Positions 35,465 to 44,587 of a stretch of 64,000 bases of DNA are shown here, one piece after another. Made by a program: the position numbers and the translations under genes. Within the stretch, counting starts at the first letter, position 1, and each line of letters begins with the position of its first letter. Source of the stretch: Steroidobacter denitrificans (GTDB taxonomy: Bacteria > Pseudomonadota > Gammaproteobacteria > Steroidobacterales > Steroidobacteraceae); the NCBI RefSeq assembly GCF_001579945.1, contig NZ_CP011971.1, positions 3,346,030 through 3,410,029 on the forward strand. Reading direction: 5' to 3'. The notes below the pieces were generated by a model, which worked only from the letters and a program-made list of their open reading frames with translations, was not told the origin of the DNA and did not search any database.

Positions 35465-36435
35465 GTCTGCGTCTTCCTGAGTCTCAGCAGCATCGCCAGG
35501 AAGAAAGGTGCACCGAGCATGGACATGACAATGCCGAGGCGAAGCTCAGTCACCGTAGGGGAGATCCTCACCAGGCTGTCGGCAATCAGTAGCAGCAGCG
35601 CGCCGCCTAACGCCGACGGTAGAATCACGGCGGAAGGCCGTGCACCCACGATAGGGCGTACGATATGCGGCACCATCAGTCCGACGAATCCCACGATGCC
35701 GGCTGCCGCGACAGAGCCGCCGACGCACAATCCCACGCCGATCACGACCTTCCACTGGAGCATATACTCGTTGATGCCCATGGAGCGTGCAGCTGCTTCA
35801 CCAAGTGTCAATGCATCGAGCGAACGACCCGTGGTCAGCAGCACGGCGATTCCCAAGCCCATCACCGGCACAGTGATACGTACGTCGTCCCAACTGCGAT
35901 CGGTGAGCGTACCCATCAGCCAGTTCACGATCTCGGATGCTACATAGGGAGTCGGAGCGAGACTGATCACGAGCGTCGTGGCCGAGCCGGCGATACTGGC
36001 GAGGATCATGCCGGCGAGCGCGAACATGATGAGGCTGCCCGAACGGCCCGCGAGCAATGCCAGCAACATCATGGCGATTCCCGCACCGGCAAGCGCGAAT
36101 ACCGGAAGAAGAAACGTGGCCGACGCATAACCGAAGTAAAGCGAGCTGACTGCGCCGAGTGCAGCGCCGGAAGAAATGCCGAACAATCCCGGATCCGCCA
36201 GTGGATTGCGCAGATAGCCCTGCATCACGGCACCTGCGGCACCCAGTGACGCACCAAGCACCATCGCCAGCAGGGTTCGCGGAAAGCGAAGCTCCGCAAT
36301 GATGAGCCAGCGTGGATCGCCGGAACTCCAGGCATCCCACGGTATCCATACCTTGCCCGATGCCACCGAGAACGCCGCGGCAGCGCCAATCAACACCAGA
36401 AACAGGATGTTGACCTTGAGCGATGATGCTCTCAT
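35461..36435 (-). CDS. btuC: FecCD-family ABC permease for cobalamin
   Basis: Inner-membrane permease (324 aa, about ten helices). LRFPRTLLAMVLGASLGAAGAVMQGYLRNPLADPGLFGISSGAALGAV region is the FecCD hallmark, here represented by RFPRTL and NPLADPGLFGISSG; GFVGLMVPHIVR near residue 245 is the ATPase coupling loop. Overlaps btuF and btuD genes by four bases each. It would pass vitamin B12 from the periplasmic binding protein to the cytoplasm. Confidence 0.9.
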   Translation of the reverse strand: MRASSLKVNILFLVLIGAAAAFSVASGKVWIPWDAWSSGDPRWLIIAELRFPRTLLAMVLGASLGAAGAVMQGYLRNPLADPGLFGISSGAALGAVSSLYFGYASATFLLPVFALAGAGIAMMLLALLAGRSGSLIMFALAGMILASIAGSATTLVISLAPTPYVASEIVNWLMGTLTDRSWDDVRITVPVMGLGIAVLLTTGRSLDALTLGEAAARSMGINEYMLQWKVVIGVGLCVGGSVAAAGIVGFVGLMVPHIVRPIVGARPSAVILPSALGGALLLLIADSLVRISPTVTELRLGIVMSMLGAPFFLAMLLRLRKTQT

Positions 36436-37274
36436 CGCAGCACCAGTTCGCGGCGGATTTCGGCGAGACGCGTGATGGCATCGATGATCGTCGGGCCTGC
36501 ACAGCTCAGCAGCCGAAAGGGATAGCTGCGAAAGGTGACGGCGTCCCTCGGCAATTTATCGATCGCCGGATGGCCAAGCATGCGATCTCCAGCAGCATCG
36601 CTCCGGCTGATGGAAAGTACCAGCCGCGGCGGCTTGCTGAGCAGATACTCGATCGGCAGTACATCCCACTGCTTGAGGCCGTAGTCCGTACTCATGTTCT
36701 TGAAACCCGCAAGTTGAAGCAGCTGGTCGGACAACGTACCCGTACCCGGCACCATGCCGCCGCTCTGCCAAATGAGCGCGGTGATTGGAGCGCCCTCATC
36801 GAAGCGCGCACGCTCCACTGCGCTGGCGATCTCCTCTACGAGCTGCTTGCCACGCTCTGGGTGTCCTGCCGCCGCGGCAATGGATTGCACCTGCTCGATA
36901 CTTCTTTTCACGCTATCCGGCACCGGATATGTCATGACGCGGATGTTCATGCGTTCGAGCGCCAGCAGGGTCGCAGGAGATGCGTGTGGACCGGACATCA
37001 GGATATCCGGCTGAAGAACGACGATTTCTTCCGCGGTCCCGGATGTCGCATGGAAGCGCATTGCGACATCCATGGATATGGAAGTCGATCGCGGATCTTG
37101 CGAGTAGTGGCTGATACCGACGATCTGATCGGCATCGGCCACACGAACCAGGATCGCATCCACGCAGGGATTGATCGAAGCAATACGTGGACCGGCCGCT
37201 ACTACGGGCGTGACAGTTATCAGTACTAACACGACGACAAGCATCTGCAAGATTCGATGCCCTTCTGCGTTCAT
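36432..37274 (-). CDS. btuF: periplasmic cobalamin-binding protein, BtuF-like
   Basis: Cluster A-II solute-binding protein (280 aa). A signal peptide (LQMLVVVLVLITVTPVVAAG) is followed by RIASINPCVDAILVRVAD and IVGISHYSQDP, the BtuF/FhuD-type first lobe, and the long linking helix typical of this class around residues 125-155. No lipobox is present, so the mature protein is probably free in the periplasm. ATG 37274 overlaps the preceding stop (ATGA), which rules out the start nine codons upstream. Confidence 0.85.
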   Translation of the reverse strand: MNAEGHRILQMLVVVLVLITVTPVVAAGPRIASINPCVDAILVRVADADQIVGISHYSQDPRSTSISMDVAMRFHATSGTAEEIVVLQPDILMSGPHASPATLLALERMNIRVMTYPVPDSVKRSIEQVQSIAAAAGHPERGKQLVEEIASAVERARFDEGAPITALIWQSGGMVPGTGTLSDQLLQLAGFKNMSTDYGLKQWDVLPIEYLLSKPPRLVLSISRSDAAGDRMLGHPAIDKLPRDAVTFRSYPFRLLSCAGPTIIDAITRLAEIRRELVLR

Positions 37275-38272
37275 TGGAGGGCGACGTACAGGCGTGTCCA
37301 TTGATCGTCGTCCGCAGGCAAGCCAATGCGTACCAGTCGCGAGTCCTCGTTGAGAGGCCTGATCAGAATTCCACGCATGGCCAGGCGGCGGAACAATGCA
37401 TCGGCATCCGCGCAGCGCACCAGACGATAAAGAGGGGTTCCACCCTTGAGCTCGAAACCTGTTGCGAGCAGCAGCGCATCGAGATCGGCACCTGCATGGA
37501 GGAGGCGTTGTCGCTGGGCCGACTGCCAGTGACTATCGCGGTACGCGGCGATGCCTATGTCGACGGCGGGGCCGCAGACCGGCCAGTCTCCGATCAATTG
37601 ACGGAACGACATCGCATGGCGCGACGTGACGACAAAGCCAAGTCTTAAGCCCGCCAGACCGAAGAATTTACCGAAGGATCGGAAGACGAGGATACCGTCG
37701 CTCGCAGCCGTACAAAGACTGTTCTCCGGAACGATATCCGCGTACGCCTCGTCGATCACGAGCATACCGCCACGCGCTGCGAGGCGTTTGGCAACGGCGC
37801 GCAACCGATCCGGGCAGATCGTCCGCCCGTCCGGATTGTTGGGATTGGCGAGTATGATGACGTCGTTCGATCCAGCGGCCTGTTCGAGCGACTCCGAGGT
37901 TGCTTCGGTAACGGACGAATGTTTCCAAGCCAGCAGATGCCCGGAATACCCTGGCCTCACGACCGCAACTTTCCGCTCATGGAAAATGGGCTCCAACAGA
38001 CGCAGCGCCAGGTCGGTTCCCGGAACCGCCACGACCTGGCTGGGGTCCTCGACGCCGAAAGCTGTGGCGGCGGCATGTTCAAGTTCCGCGATGTGGTCCG
38101 CCTCGGGCAACCGCGCAAATACCGAATGCGCAAGATCGGCATGCGGATACGCCCACGGGCTGATGCCTGTGGACAGATCGATCCATGGCCGCGGGGCGAG
38201 CGGAAATAGTGCGCTTGCCGCGTCGATCCTGCCGCCGTGCTCGCGAAACACATCTAGGGATGTGGCGACCAC
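37271..38272 (-). CDS. threonine-phosphate decarboxylase (pyridoxal-phosphate enzyme)
   Basis: Fold-type I aminotransferase-like enzyme (CobD of Salmonella, CobC of Pseudomonas) that makes aminopropanol phosphate for B12. EHGGRIDAAS near the N-terminus and IDLSTGISPWAYP are signatures of this subgroup; ILANPNNPDG, VIDEAYADI and the PLP lysine in SFGKFFGLAGLRLGF follow. Start is uncertain: GTG 38272 lies 11 bases after the btuB stop; GTG 38251 would start directly before the conserved EHGG block. Neither has a clear binding site, so reinitiation after btuB is likely. Confidence 0.88.
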   Translation of the reverse strand: MVATSLDVFREHGGRIDAASALFPLAPRPWIDLSTGISPWAYPHADLAHSVFARLPEADHIAELEHAAATAFGVEDPSQVVAVPGTDLALRLLEPIFHERKVAVVRPGYSGHLLAWKHSSVTEATSESLEQAAGSNDVIILANPNNPDGRTICPDRLRAVAKRLAARGGMLVIDEAYADIVPENSLCTAASDGILVFRSFGKFFGLAGLRLGFVVTSRHAMSFRQLIGDWPVCGPAVDIGIAAYRDSHWQSAQRQRLLHAGADLDALLLATGFELKGGTPLYRLVRCADADALFRRLAMRGILIRPLNEDSRLVRIGLPADDDQWTRLYVALQ

Positions 38273-38282
38273 GTTACAGGCA

Positions 38283-40184
38283 TCAGAAATCGAAGCGTAC
38301 GCCCGCGTAATACGAGCGACCATAGGTACCGTAGAGATAAACGGTCTCGTACTCCTCATCGAGCAAATTCTCGATGCGAGCTTGCAACAGCATCTTCTCA
38401 CCGACGCGATATGCGAGGCGCAGATCTACGAGCTTGTAACCGTCGACGATTCGCGTATTCGTCGCATTGTCGTAGCTGCGGCCATTCTTGGTATATGTCA
38501 CTCCGGTCTCGAGATCGAATGGCCAGCGATAGTCGATCAGCAGGTTTGCCGTTTCGCCGGGGCGGCGGGCCAACCTGTTGCCGTAATTCGCTCCGGGTGA
38601 ACGATTCTCGGTATCGATCCGGCTGTAATTGGTCTGGATCATCAAACCATTCACCGGTTCTAGAGCCAGCGTCAATTCGAAACCATCGGCGCGCGCCTGG
38701 GCGACGTTGTCATAAGTACCGAAAGGACGATTTGTACAAATACCGGCAAGAGGCGCGGCGCAGGAAACGAAGTTGATGAGATCTTTGGTATCGCGGATGA
38801 AGTAGGTGACGCCGATTTCACCCTTGTCCCGCCAGAAGCGCTGTGCGAGGCCGACATCCCAGCTTTCGGCCGTCTCCGGCGTCAGCAGCCCGTTGCCGTA
38901 CTCACTCTGCAACTGGTAGAGCGAGGGCGCTTTGAAGGCTTCGTTGTAGCTCGCTCGCAGCGTGGTCGAGCCCTGGTTGGGAGACCAGGCAAGACTTCCG
39001 CCTACATTGGTGCGGCCGCCAAACTCATCATGATCATCACGGCGCACGCCGGCAATGATGGTGAAATGATCGATGGGCTTGCCGATAAGCTGCAGGTACG
39101 CACCATCGATTCTCGCTTTCCCGCGCGTGACCGGGCCGCCGTAGCTCGAACTATTGAACTTGGATGTCTCGCTCTCCAGGCCAAAGCCGGACGCCAGTTT
39201 TGGGGTAAATTCGAAAGTGCCCTGGTATTCGAAACGTGCGTTCTCGCCATCGGCATCGAAAGTCTGGATCGGAATGCTGTCCGGATCCTCATTGGTTCGA
39301 GACGTCTCGGTATAGGCGTACGCCACACGATTATGAAAGCGGCCGGCAAGCAGATCGAAATTGACACCGGCATAGCCCACAGCCTCGCGCGTGCGCGCCT
39401 CTTCGCGTGTGTCCCCGAAAGCGTAGGTAGGAGGCGGGAAGCCGTCGATACCGGTCTTGGCCTTCGAGTACCATCCACGCAGATCGAGCCACGCATCATC
39501 GGTCAGGTCGATAGTGAACTTCGCGTTGGCACTGATGTTGCGATAGTCGTCTTTTTCCCGGCCACCACGCGCTTTATTGAAAGCGGAAATACCATCGGTG
39601 TCGTAACCGTTGACTCCCATACTGGCTGCAACGCGACCGAACCTCTGAGAAAGATTCACGCCGGCTTGACTCGTACCGTGCGATCCATATTCAAGCTTGG
39701 CCACGCCCTTGAATACTTCGGTAGGTTCGGCAGTGGTCAGGTTCACCACGCCGCCAATGGCCTGGCTTCCCCACACGATGGACTGTGATCCGCGCAGCGC
39801 TTCGACGCGGGTGACATTGCCGAGTAGCATATTGCCGAAGTTGAAGCCGCCGCCCGGCGCCGACGGGTCGTTGAGCTTCACGCCATCGATCAGTACGACG
39901 GTGTGATCGCTCTCCGCGCCACGAATGAACAGCGACGTGCTCGTTCCAACGCCGCCATTTCGCACGAACGAAACGCCGGGGACCGTGCGCAACACGTCTA
40001 CGATGGCATCGTTCTGGCGCGCTATCAGCGATTGCTCATCGATGACCGAAATCGACTGACCGACGTCGGATGCCGATTGCGCGAAGCGCGTCGCAGTGAC
40101 GACGATGACTTCTTCCGCCCATGCGGGCACAGAGATGGAAGTGATGGAAAGAGACAGCAGGCAGATGCGCTGAAGCGTACGCAT
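38283..40184 (-). CDS. btuB: TonB-dependent vitamin B12 receptor
   Basis: Outer-membrane receptor importing cobalamin. Signal peptide cleaved after VPAWA; Ton box EEVIVVTAT directly at the mature start; plug motifs LRTVPGVSFVRNGG, SLFIRGAESDHTVVLIDGVKLNDPS and VEALRGSQSIVWGSQAIGGVVNL match BtuB. The 633-aa barrel ends with YAGVRFDF, terminal Phe as usual. SD GAGG lies six bases before ATG 40184 and is the element targeted by the leader RNA described separately. A cobalamin riboswitch upstream confirms the substrate. Confidence 0.95.
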   Translation of the reverse strand: MRTLQRICLLSLSITSISVPAWAEEVIVVTATRFAQSASDVGQSISVIDEQSLIARQNDAIVDVLRTVPGVSFVRNGGVGTSTSLFIRGAESDHTVVLIDGVKLNDPSAPGGGFNFGNMLLGNVTRVEALRGSQSIVWGSQAIGGVVNLTTAEPTEVFKGVAKLEYGSHGTSQAGVNLSQRFGRVAASMGVNGYDTDGISAFNKARGGREKDDYRNISANAKFTIDLTDDAWLDLRGWYSKAKTGIDGFPPPTYAFGDTREEARTREAVGYAGVNFDLLAGRFHNRVAYAYTETSRTNEDPDSIPIQTFDADGENARFEYQGTFEFTPKLASGFGLESETSKFNSSSYGGPVTRGKARIDGAYLQLIGKPIDHFTIIAGVRRDDHDEFGGRTNVGGSLAWSPNQGSTTLRASYNEAFKAPSLYQLQSEYGNGLLTPETAESWDVGLAQRFWRDKGEIGVTYFIRDTKDLINFVSCAAPLAGICTNRPFGTYDNVAQARADGFELTLALEPVNGLMIQTNYSRIDTENRSPGANYGNRLARRPGETANLLIDYRWPFDLETGVTYTKNGRSYDNATNTRIVDGYKLVDLRLAYRVGEKMLLQARIENLLDEEYETVYLYGTYGRSYYAGVRFDF

Positions 40185-40260
40185 GGAAAACCTCGGACCG
40201 TTGACGAATCCAAGAGCCGCTTACACGGCTCCACCTTGTCGTCACGCGAGGTTTTCCTCG
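40185..40260 (-). promoter_or_regulatory. expression platform that can mask the btuB Shine-Dalgarno
   Basis: On the minus-strand RNA, GGAAAACCTCG (40257-40247) is an exact 11-base complement of CGAGGTTTTCC (40195-40185), which contains the btuB Shine-Dalgarno GAGG and reaches the ATG. The same upstream element can instead fold locally as CGAGG-AAAA-CCTCG (40260-40247). A GAGCCG/CGGCTC hairpin (about 40212-40230) lies between. These two exclusive pairings fit a translational on/off switch. Confidence 0.6.
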
Positions 40261-40289
40261 ATCGCTCGGCACACCCCGACCAGCGAAGG

Positions 40290-40472
40290 ACAGACTGCGA
40301 TAGGCAGGTTTCCTGGCTTCCGAGTCGTTATGCCTGGCCGCCTTCCCGGTATTACCCAGTGGCATTCTTGGCCAGCACTCGTCGGTTACAGTTGCGGGGG
40401 CAGCCCCGGTTCGTGAATTTCAATTCACTTCCGGGTTCCCTTTTGATCCCAGTTTCTGGGAACCTAACGCGG
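40290..40472 (-). ncRNA. cobalamin (adenosylcobalamin) riboswitch
   Basis: Conserved aptamer elements occur in the right order on the minus strand: AAAAGGGAA and CCGG region near 40443-40430, the core GGGGCTGCCCCCGCAACTGT at about 40414-40395, a GCCACTGGGTAATACCGGGAAGGC-type arm near 40366-40342, and the B12 box GAAGCCAGGAAACCTGCCT at 40320-40302. Spacing fits the class I RF00174 aptamer. It lies about 105 bases before btuB and would control the whole btuB-to-cobC operon. Ends are approximate. Confidence 0.95.
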
Positions 40473-40477
40473 TATAA

Positions 40478-40507
40478 AGTGTAGTGCAGCGGCTAATGGG
40501 GATGCAA
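40478..40507 (-). promoter_or_regulatory. possible promoter of the riboswitch-btuB operon
   Basis: TTGCAT (40507-40502) and TACACT (40483-40478) on the minus strand, 18-base spacing, would start RNA near 40471, right at the beginning of the aptamer. The -35 hexamer ends one base from the divergent cobU start codon. Confidence 0.45.
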
Positions 40508-40508
40508 G

Positions 40509-41051
40509 ATGCAACGGTCGGGGCGAGTGATTCTGTATTTGGGAGGGGCGCGTTCAGGAAAAAGTCGATTGGCGCAAATTCGCGCTGAATCAACGGCTAA
40601 CGAGCTTATTTACGTCGCTACGGGGCAGGCTGGCGACGCAGAAATGGCGAGGCGCATCCGCCAGCACCGGGCTGAGCGCGGCGAGCGCTGGCGCACCATC
40701 GAAGCACCGCTCGATTTGCCGCAGACCCTGATTCAGAACGACGCCGTCCGGCGAACCTTGCTCGTCGACTGTCTCACGCTTTGGCTGAGCAATTTGATGC
40801 TCGCGGAATACGATATTCGCAAGGCGCGACGATCTTTGGTCGATGCACTTGCTGCCAGCAACTCGACGGTGCTGCTGGTATCCAACGAGGTCGGCATGGG
40901 CATCGTGCCTGACAATACTCTGGCAAGACGTTTTCGCGACGAGGCCGGTTGGTTGCATCAGAAGATCGCCGCAGTGGCCGACGAGGTATGGCTGGTGATG
41001 GCGGGGTTGCTCTTGCCGCTCAAGAACGAACGATCCATGATCGAGAGTTGA
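40509..41051 (+). CDS. cobU: adenosylcobinamide kinase / adenosylcobinamide-phosphate guanylyltransferase
   Basis: Bifunctional enzyme phosphorylating adenosylcobinamide and then adding GMP. P-loop YLGGARSGKS at the N-terminus, the guanylated histidine region RRIRQHRAERGERW, LLVDCLTLWLSNL and VSNEVGMGIVP are all present. Length 180 aa is usual. It is the only cobalamin gene on the plus strand here: divergent from btuB and outside the riboswitch's reach, with its start overlapping the presumed promoter of the opposite operon. No strong ribosome binding site is seen. Confidence 0.94.
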   Translation: MQRSGRVILYLGGARSGKSRLAQIRAESTANELIYVATGQAGDAEMARRIRQHRAERGERWRTIEAPLDLPQTLIQNDAVRRTLLVDCLTLWLSNLMLAEYDIRKARRSLVDALAASNSTVLLVSNEVGMGIVPDNTLARRFRDEAGWLHQKIAAVADEVWLVMAGLLLPLKNERSMIES

Positions 41052-41073
41052 ATTCAACCGAGTCGCAACCGGC

Positions 41074-42462
41074 TCAACTCAGGCGATTCAACCCGTTATA
41101 GGCCGCTACCCGGTACGCCTCCGCCATGGTCGGGTAGTTGAATGTCGTGCGAGTAAAATAGCGTACGTCATTGAGCTCGGACGAGGCCATCACGGTCTGT
41201 CCGATATGCACGATCTCCGAGGCGTTATCGCCGAAGCAGTGCACACCCAGCACCTGCAGGTTCTCGGCGTGAAAAATGATCTTGAGCATGCCGACGCGCT
41301 CATCGGTCATCTGAGCACGCGCGAGATTCTTGAACGCACAATGACCCACCTCATAGGGGGCTTTCAGCTCCTGCAACTCGCGCTCGCTCTTGCCCACCGA
41401 GGAAATTTCGGGAATCGTATAGATGCCGCTCGGAATCATCTCCAGACAGTGCGGCTCTATCGCAGGGTCCAGGATGTGCTGGACCGCATGCGAGCCCTGT
41501 ACATACGCTGCGCTCGCAAGCGCCGGTGGACCGGCGATGTCGCCCACCGCGTAGATATTCGGCACGGCGGTTTGATAGTGACCGTTGACCGGAATCTGCC
41601 CCCGCAAGTTGCTCTCCAGACCAACGGCCGAAAGTTGCAGCGTCTGTGAGGCGCCGGTGCGGCCGTTCGCCCAAAGCAGCACATCCGATTTGATCCTGCG
41701 GCCGGAGGTGAGGTGCAGCAAGACATCATGCTCACGTGCCTCTACCGCCTCGAACTCCTCGTTGTGCCGGATGACACAGCCCTGTTCACGTAAATGATAC
41801 GACAGCGCCTCGGCGATTTCGTCATCCAGGAACGACAGCAGGCGGTCATGCGTATTGACCAGCGTCACTTTGGCGCCGAGGTTGATGAAGATGGACGCAT
41901 ACTCGCAACCGATTACGCCCGCGCCATAGATCGTCACGGAAAACGGATGCTCGGCGTAGCGCAGGATGCTGTCGCTGTCGCGTACACGTGGATGTGTGAA
42001 GTCCACGTCGGGTGGATGATAGGGCCGCGAGCCGGCGGCGATCACGATGTGCTTGGCGCTCAACCGGTAGGGCTTGCCTGCCCCGGGCTGCACTTGGAGC
42101 GTATGTGCATCGAGCAAACGCGCCTCGCCGCCGAATATCGGCACGCGGTTGCGGTCATAGGACCGGCGGCGGCTAGCCACCTGCAAGTCAATGACATTGG
42201 CTGCGGAAGCCAGCAGTTGCGGATATGTCAAACGGGAGGAGAGATGCTGCTCGCGCAGCAACGGGTTACGCTTGAGGTCGTGCAGGACCTTCACGGCATG
42301 CCGCAGCGCCTTGCTCGGAATCGTACCCCAGTGAGTACAGCCGCCGCCTACTTCGAAATGGCGCTCGATCAGCGCCACCTTCAGACGGTTCTTGGCAGCC
42401 ATCATGGCCGCACCTTCTCCCGCCGGGCCGCTGCCGATCACCAGGACGTCGAATTTTTGCAT
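41074..42462 (-). CDS. sthA: soluble pyridine nucleotide transhydrogenase
   Basis: FAD-dependent enzyme balancing NADPH and NADH in the cytoplasm. [21 protein letters not shown] is the FAD-binding start; [17 protein letters not shown] replaces the dithiol CxxxxC of dihydrolipoamide dehydrogenases, as is typical for SthA. The second dinucleotide site ([16 protein letters not shown]) and [13 protein letters not shown] are intact. ATG 42462 (462 aa) has GGAAG six bases upstream; two other in-frame ATG or near starts lie up to five codons earlier. It converges on cobU with 22 bases between stops. Confidence 0.93.
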   Translation of the reverse strand: MQKFDVLVIGSGPAGEGAAMMAAKNRLKVALIERHFEVGGGCTHWGTIPSKALRHAVKVLHDLKRNPLLREQHLSSRLTYPQLLASAANVIDLQVASRRRSYDRNRVPIFGGEARLLDAHTLQVQPGAGKPYRLSAKHIVIAAGSRPYHPPDVDFTHPRVRDSDSILRYAEHPFSVTIYGAGVIGCEYASIFINLGAKVTLVNTHDRLLSFLDDEIAEALSYHLREQGCVIRHNEEFEAVEAREHDVLLHLTSGRRIKSDVLLWANGRTGASQTLQLSAVGLESNLRGQIPVNGHYQTAVPNIYAVGDIAGPPALASAAYVQGSHAVQHILDPAIEPHCLEMIPSGIYTIPEISSVGKSERELQELKAPYEVGHCAFKNLARAQMTDERVGMLKIIFHAENLQVLGVHCFGDNASEIVHIGQTVMASSELNDVRYFTRTTFNYPTMAEAYRVAAYNGLNRLS

Positions 42463-42608
42463 CTTCATCTTCCGCAAAGGACGTAATGATCGACGAGAGG
42501 CCTACTATAAAACAACAATCCCGGTGTACTCGCTCTTGCGAACGACTTTGTTTTTCAGGTAAGGACTTTGTTTTCGACGCGCAACAGCCTAAAGATGACA
42601 CGCAACCG

Positions 42609-44444
42609 CTATTCCACCGTCACCGACTTGGCGAGGTTGCGCGGCTGATCGACATCCGTTCCTTTCAGGATGGCGCAATGATAGGCCAGCAACTGCAAAG
42701 GGATGGTGTAGACGGCCGGCGCCTGGAAATGACTGACATGCTTCGGCATGGTGATCACCGTGACGCCTTCGGATGAACTGATGCCGGCATCGGGATCGGC
42801 GAACACATAAAGTTCGCCGCCTCGGGCCCGCACTTCCTGCAGGTTGGATTTGAGCTTTTCGAGCAGGTCGTTGTTGGGTGCGACCACGATGACGGGCATC
42901 TCGGCATCCACCAGCGCCAGCGGGCCATGCTTGAGTTCGCCGGCAGGATAGGCCTCGGCGTGGATGTAGGATATTTCCTTGAGCTTCAGCGCGCCCTCCA
43001 TCGCGATGGGATGCATCTGGCCGCGGCCCAGAAACAGGGCATGGCGCTTGTCCGCAAAGCGCGTCGCCAGTTCCCTGATCTGTCCATCGAGATGCAGCGT
43101 CTTCTCGATCAAGGCCGGAATTTCGATCAGGCGCTGTACCAGGCCGCGCTCGCGCTCCGCATCGGTGCCATGAAATTTCGCCAGTGCGACCACCAGCATC
43201 CCCAGGGCCGTCAGCTGGGTCGTAAAGGCCTTCGTGGAGGCAACGCCGATCTCCGGACCCGCACGCGTCAACAGCACCAGATCGGATTCGCGCACCAACG
43301 AACTTTCGGGCACATTGCAGATCGACAGGCTGGATAAATATCCCGCCTGCTTGGCCATGCGCAATGCCGCCAGCGTATCGGCGGTTTCGCCTGATTGAGA
43401 AATCGTGACGAACAAGGTATTGCGCGGCACGACCGGATTGCGATAGCGATATTCACTGGCGATCTCGACCCAGCAAGGCAGCCGCGCGATCTGTTCGACG
43501 AAATATTTCGCGACGACGCCGGCATGGAAACTGGTGCCACAGGCGATGATCTGCACCGCTTCGGTACGCCGGAACACCTCGGTAGCCAGCGGTCCGAATG
43601 CCGCCTCCAGCAACTTTCCGCCCACTGCTCGCTCATCCAGCGTCTGCGCCACGGCACGCGGCTGTTCATGGATCTCCTTGAGCATATAGTGCGAATACTC
43701 GCCTTTCTCCGCGGCGTCGGCCGACAATGCACTCTCGGACACCGGCCGCCGCGCCGTGTTGCCCTCGTGGTCCAGAATACGGATGCTCTGGCGGCGAACC
43801 TCGGCGACGTCCCCCTCCTCCAGAAAAATGAACCGGCGCGTCACCGGCAACAGCGCCGCGACGTCGGACGCCACGAAGTTGCCATCTGTGCCGACTCCGA
43901 TCACCACGGGGCAGCCGGCGCGGGCAAGGATGATGCTGTCCGGCTCGTCCTCGCTGATGACGGCGAGCGCATAGGCACCTTCCAGCTCCGCGACCGTGGC
44001 GCGCACGGCCCGAAACAGGTCTCCCAACTTCTGCTTGTGATGGTGGATACGGTGAGCGATGACCTCGGTGTCGGTCTCCGAAGTGAATTCATAGCCCAGC
44101 CCCGCCAGTTCCTCGCGCAGTTCCTCGTGATTCTCGATGATGCCGTTATGGACGATGGCGATGCCGTCTCGAGAAATATGCGGGTGTGCGTTGCGCTCTG
44201 ATGGAGCGCCGTGAGTCGCCCAGCGCGTGTGGGCGATACCCAGGTGTCCGGCGACCGGTGTCTCCTCGATGGCTTCCTGCAGCACCCTGACTTTGCCCAC
44301 GGTACGCTGACGGCTCAGCTGACCGCTGCCGTTCAGGATGGCGACGCCGGCCGAATCATAGCCGCGGTATTCCAACCGCCGCAGGCCTTCGATCAAGATG
44401 GGGATGACGTTCCGATCAGCGACTGCGCCGACGATGCCGCACAT
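42609..44444 (-). CDS. glmS: glutamine-fructose-6-phosphate aminotransferase (isomerising)
   Basis: Makes glucosamine 6-phosphate, the first step to UDP-GlcNAc for peptidoglycan and lipopolysaccharide. N-terminal glutaminase with the nucleophile Cys right after Met (MCGIVGAV) and [14 protein letters not shown]; two SIS isomerase domains follow ([22 protein letters not shown]). The C-terminus [15 protein letters not shown] is invariant. 611 aa. It lies downstream of glmU (143-base gap), the common gammaproteobacterial order. No glmS ribozyme-like structure is evident. Confidence 0.97.
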   Translation of the reverse strand: MCGIVGAVADRNVIPILIEGLRRLEYRGYDSAGVAILNGSGQLSRQRTVGKVRVLQEAIEETPVAGHLGIAHTRWATHGAPSERNAHPHISRDGIAIVHNGIIENHEELREELAGLGYEFTSETDTEVIAHRIHHHKQKLGDLFRAVRATVAELEGAYALAVISEDEPDSIILARAGCPVVIGVGTDGNFVASDVAALLPVTRRFIFLEEGDVAEVRRQSIRILDHEGNTARRPVSESALSADAAEKGEYSHYMLKEIHEQPRAVAQTLDERAVGGKLLEAAFGPLATEVFRRTEAVQIIACGTSFHAGVVAKYFVEQIARLPCWVEIASEYRYRNPVVPRNTLFVTISQSGETADTLAALRMAKQAGYLSSLSICNVPESSLVRESDLVLLTRAGPEIGVASTKAFTTQLTALGMLVVALAKFHGTDAERERGLVQRLIEIPALIEKTLHLDGQIRELATRFADKRHALFLGRGQMHPIAMEGALKLKEISYIHAEAYPAGELKHGPLALVDAEMPVIVVAPNNDLLEKLKSNLQEVRARGGELYVFADPDAGISSSEGVTVITMPKHVSHFQAPAVYTIPLQLLAYHCAILKGTDVDQPRNLAKSVTVE

Positions 44445-44587
44445 GTGGGACCCTCGAAGTCAGATAACTCATTGTATCGAAGGGTATGGAGATAAACCTG
44501 TACCCCATCACACGACCTCCCTGCACGTTGCGCCGGACCGCGGGCTCCGATCGCTCATCGGAACCTGCCTGGAGCCTATTTCGCAGC

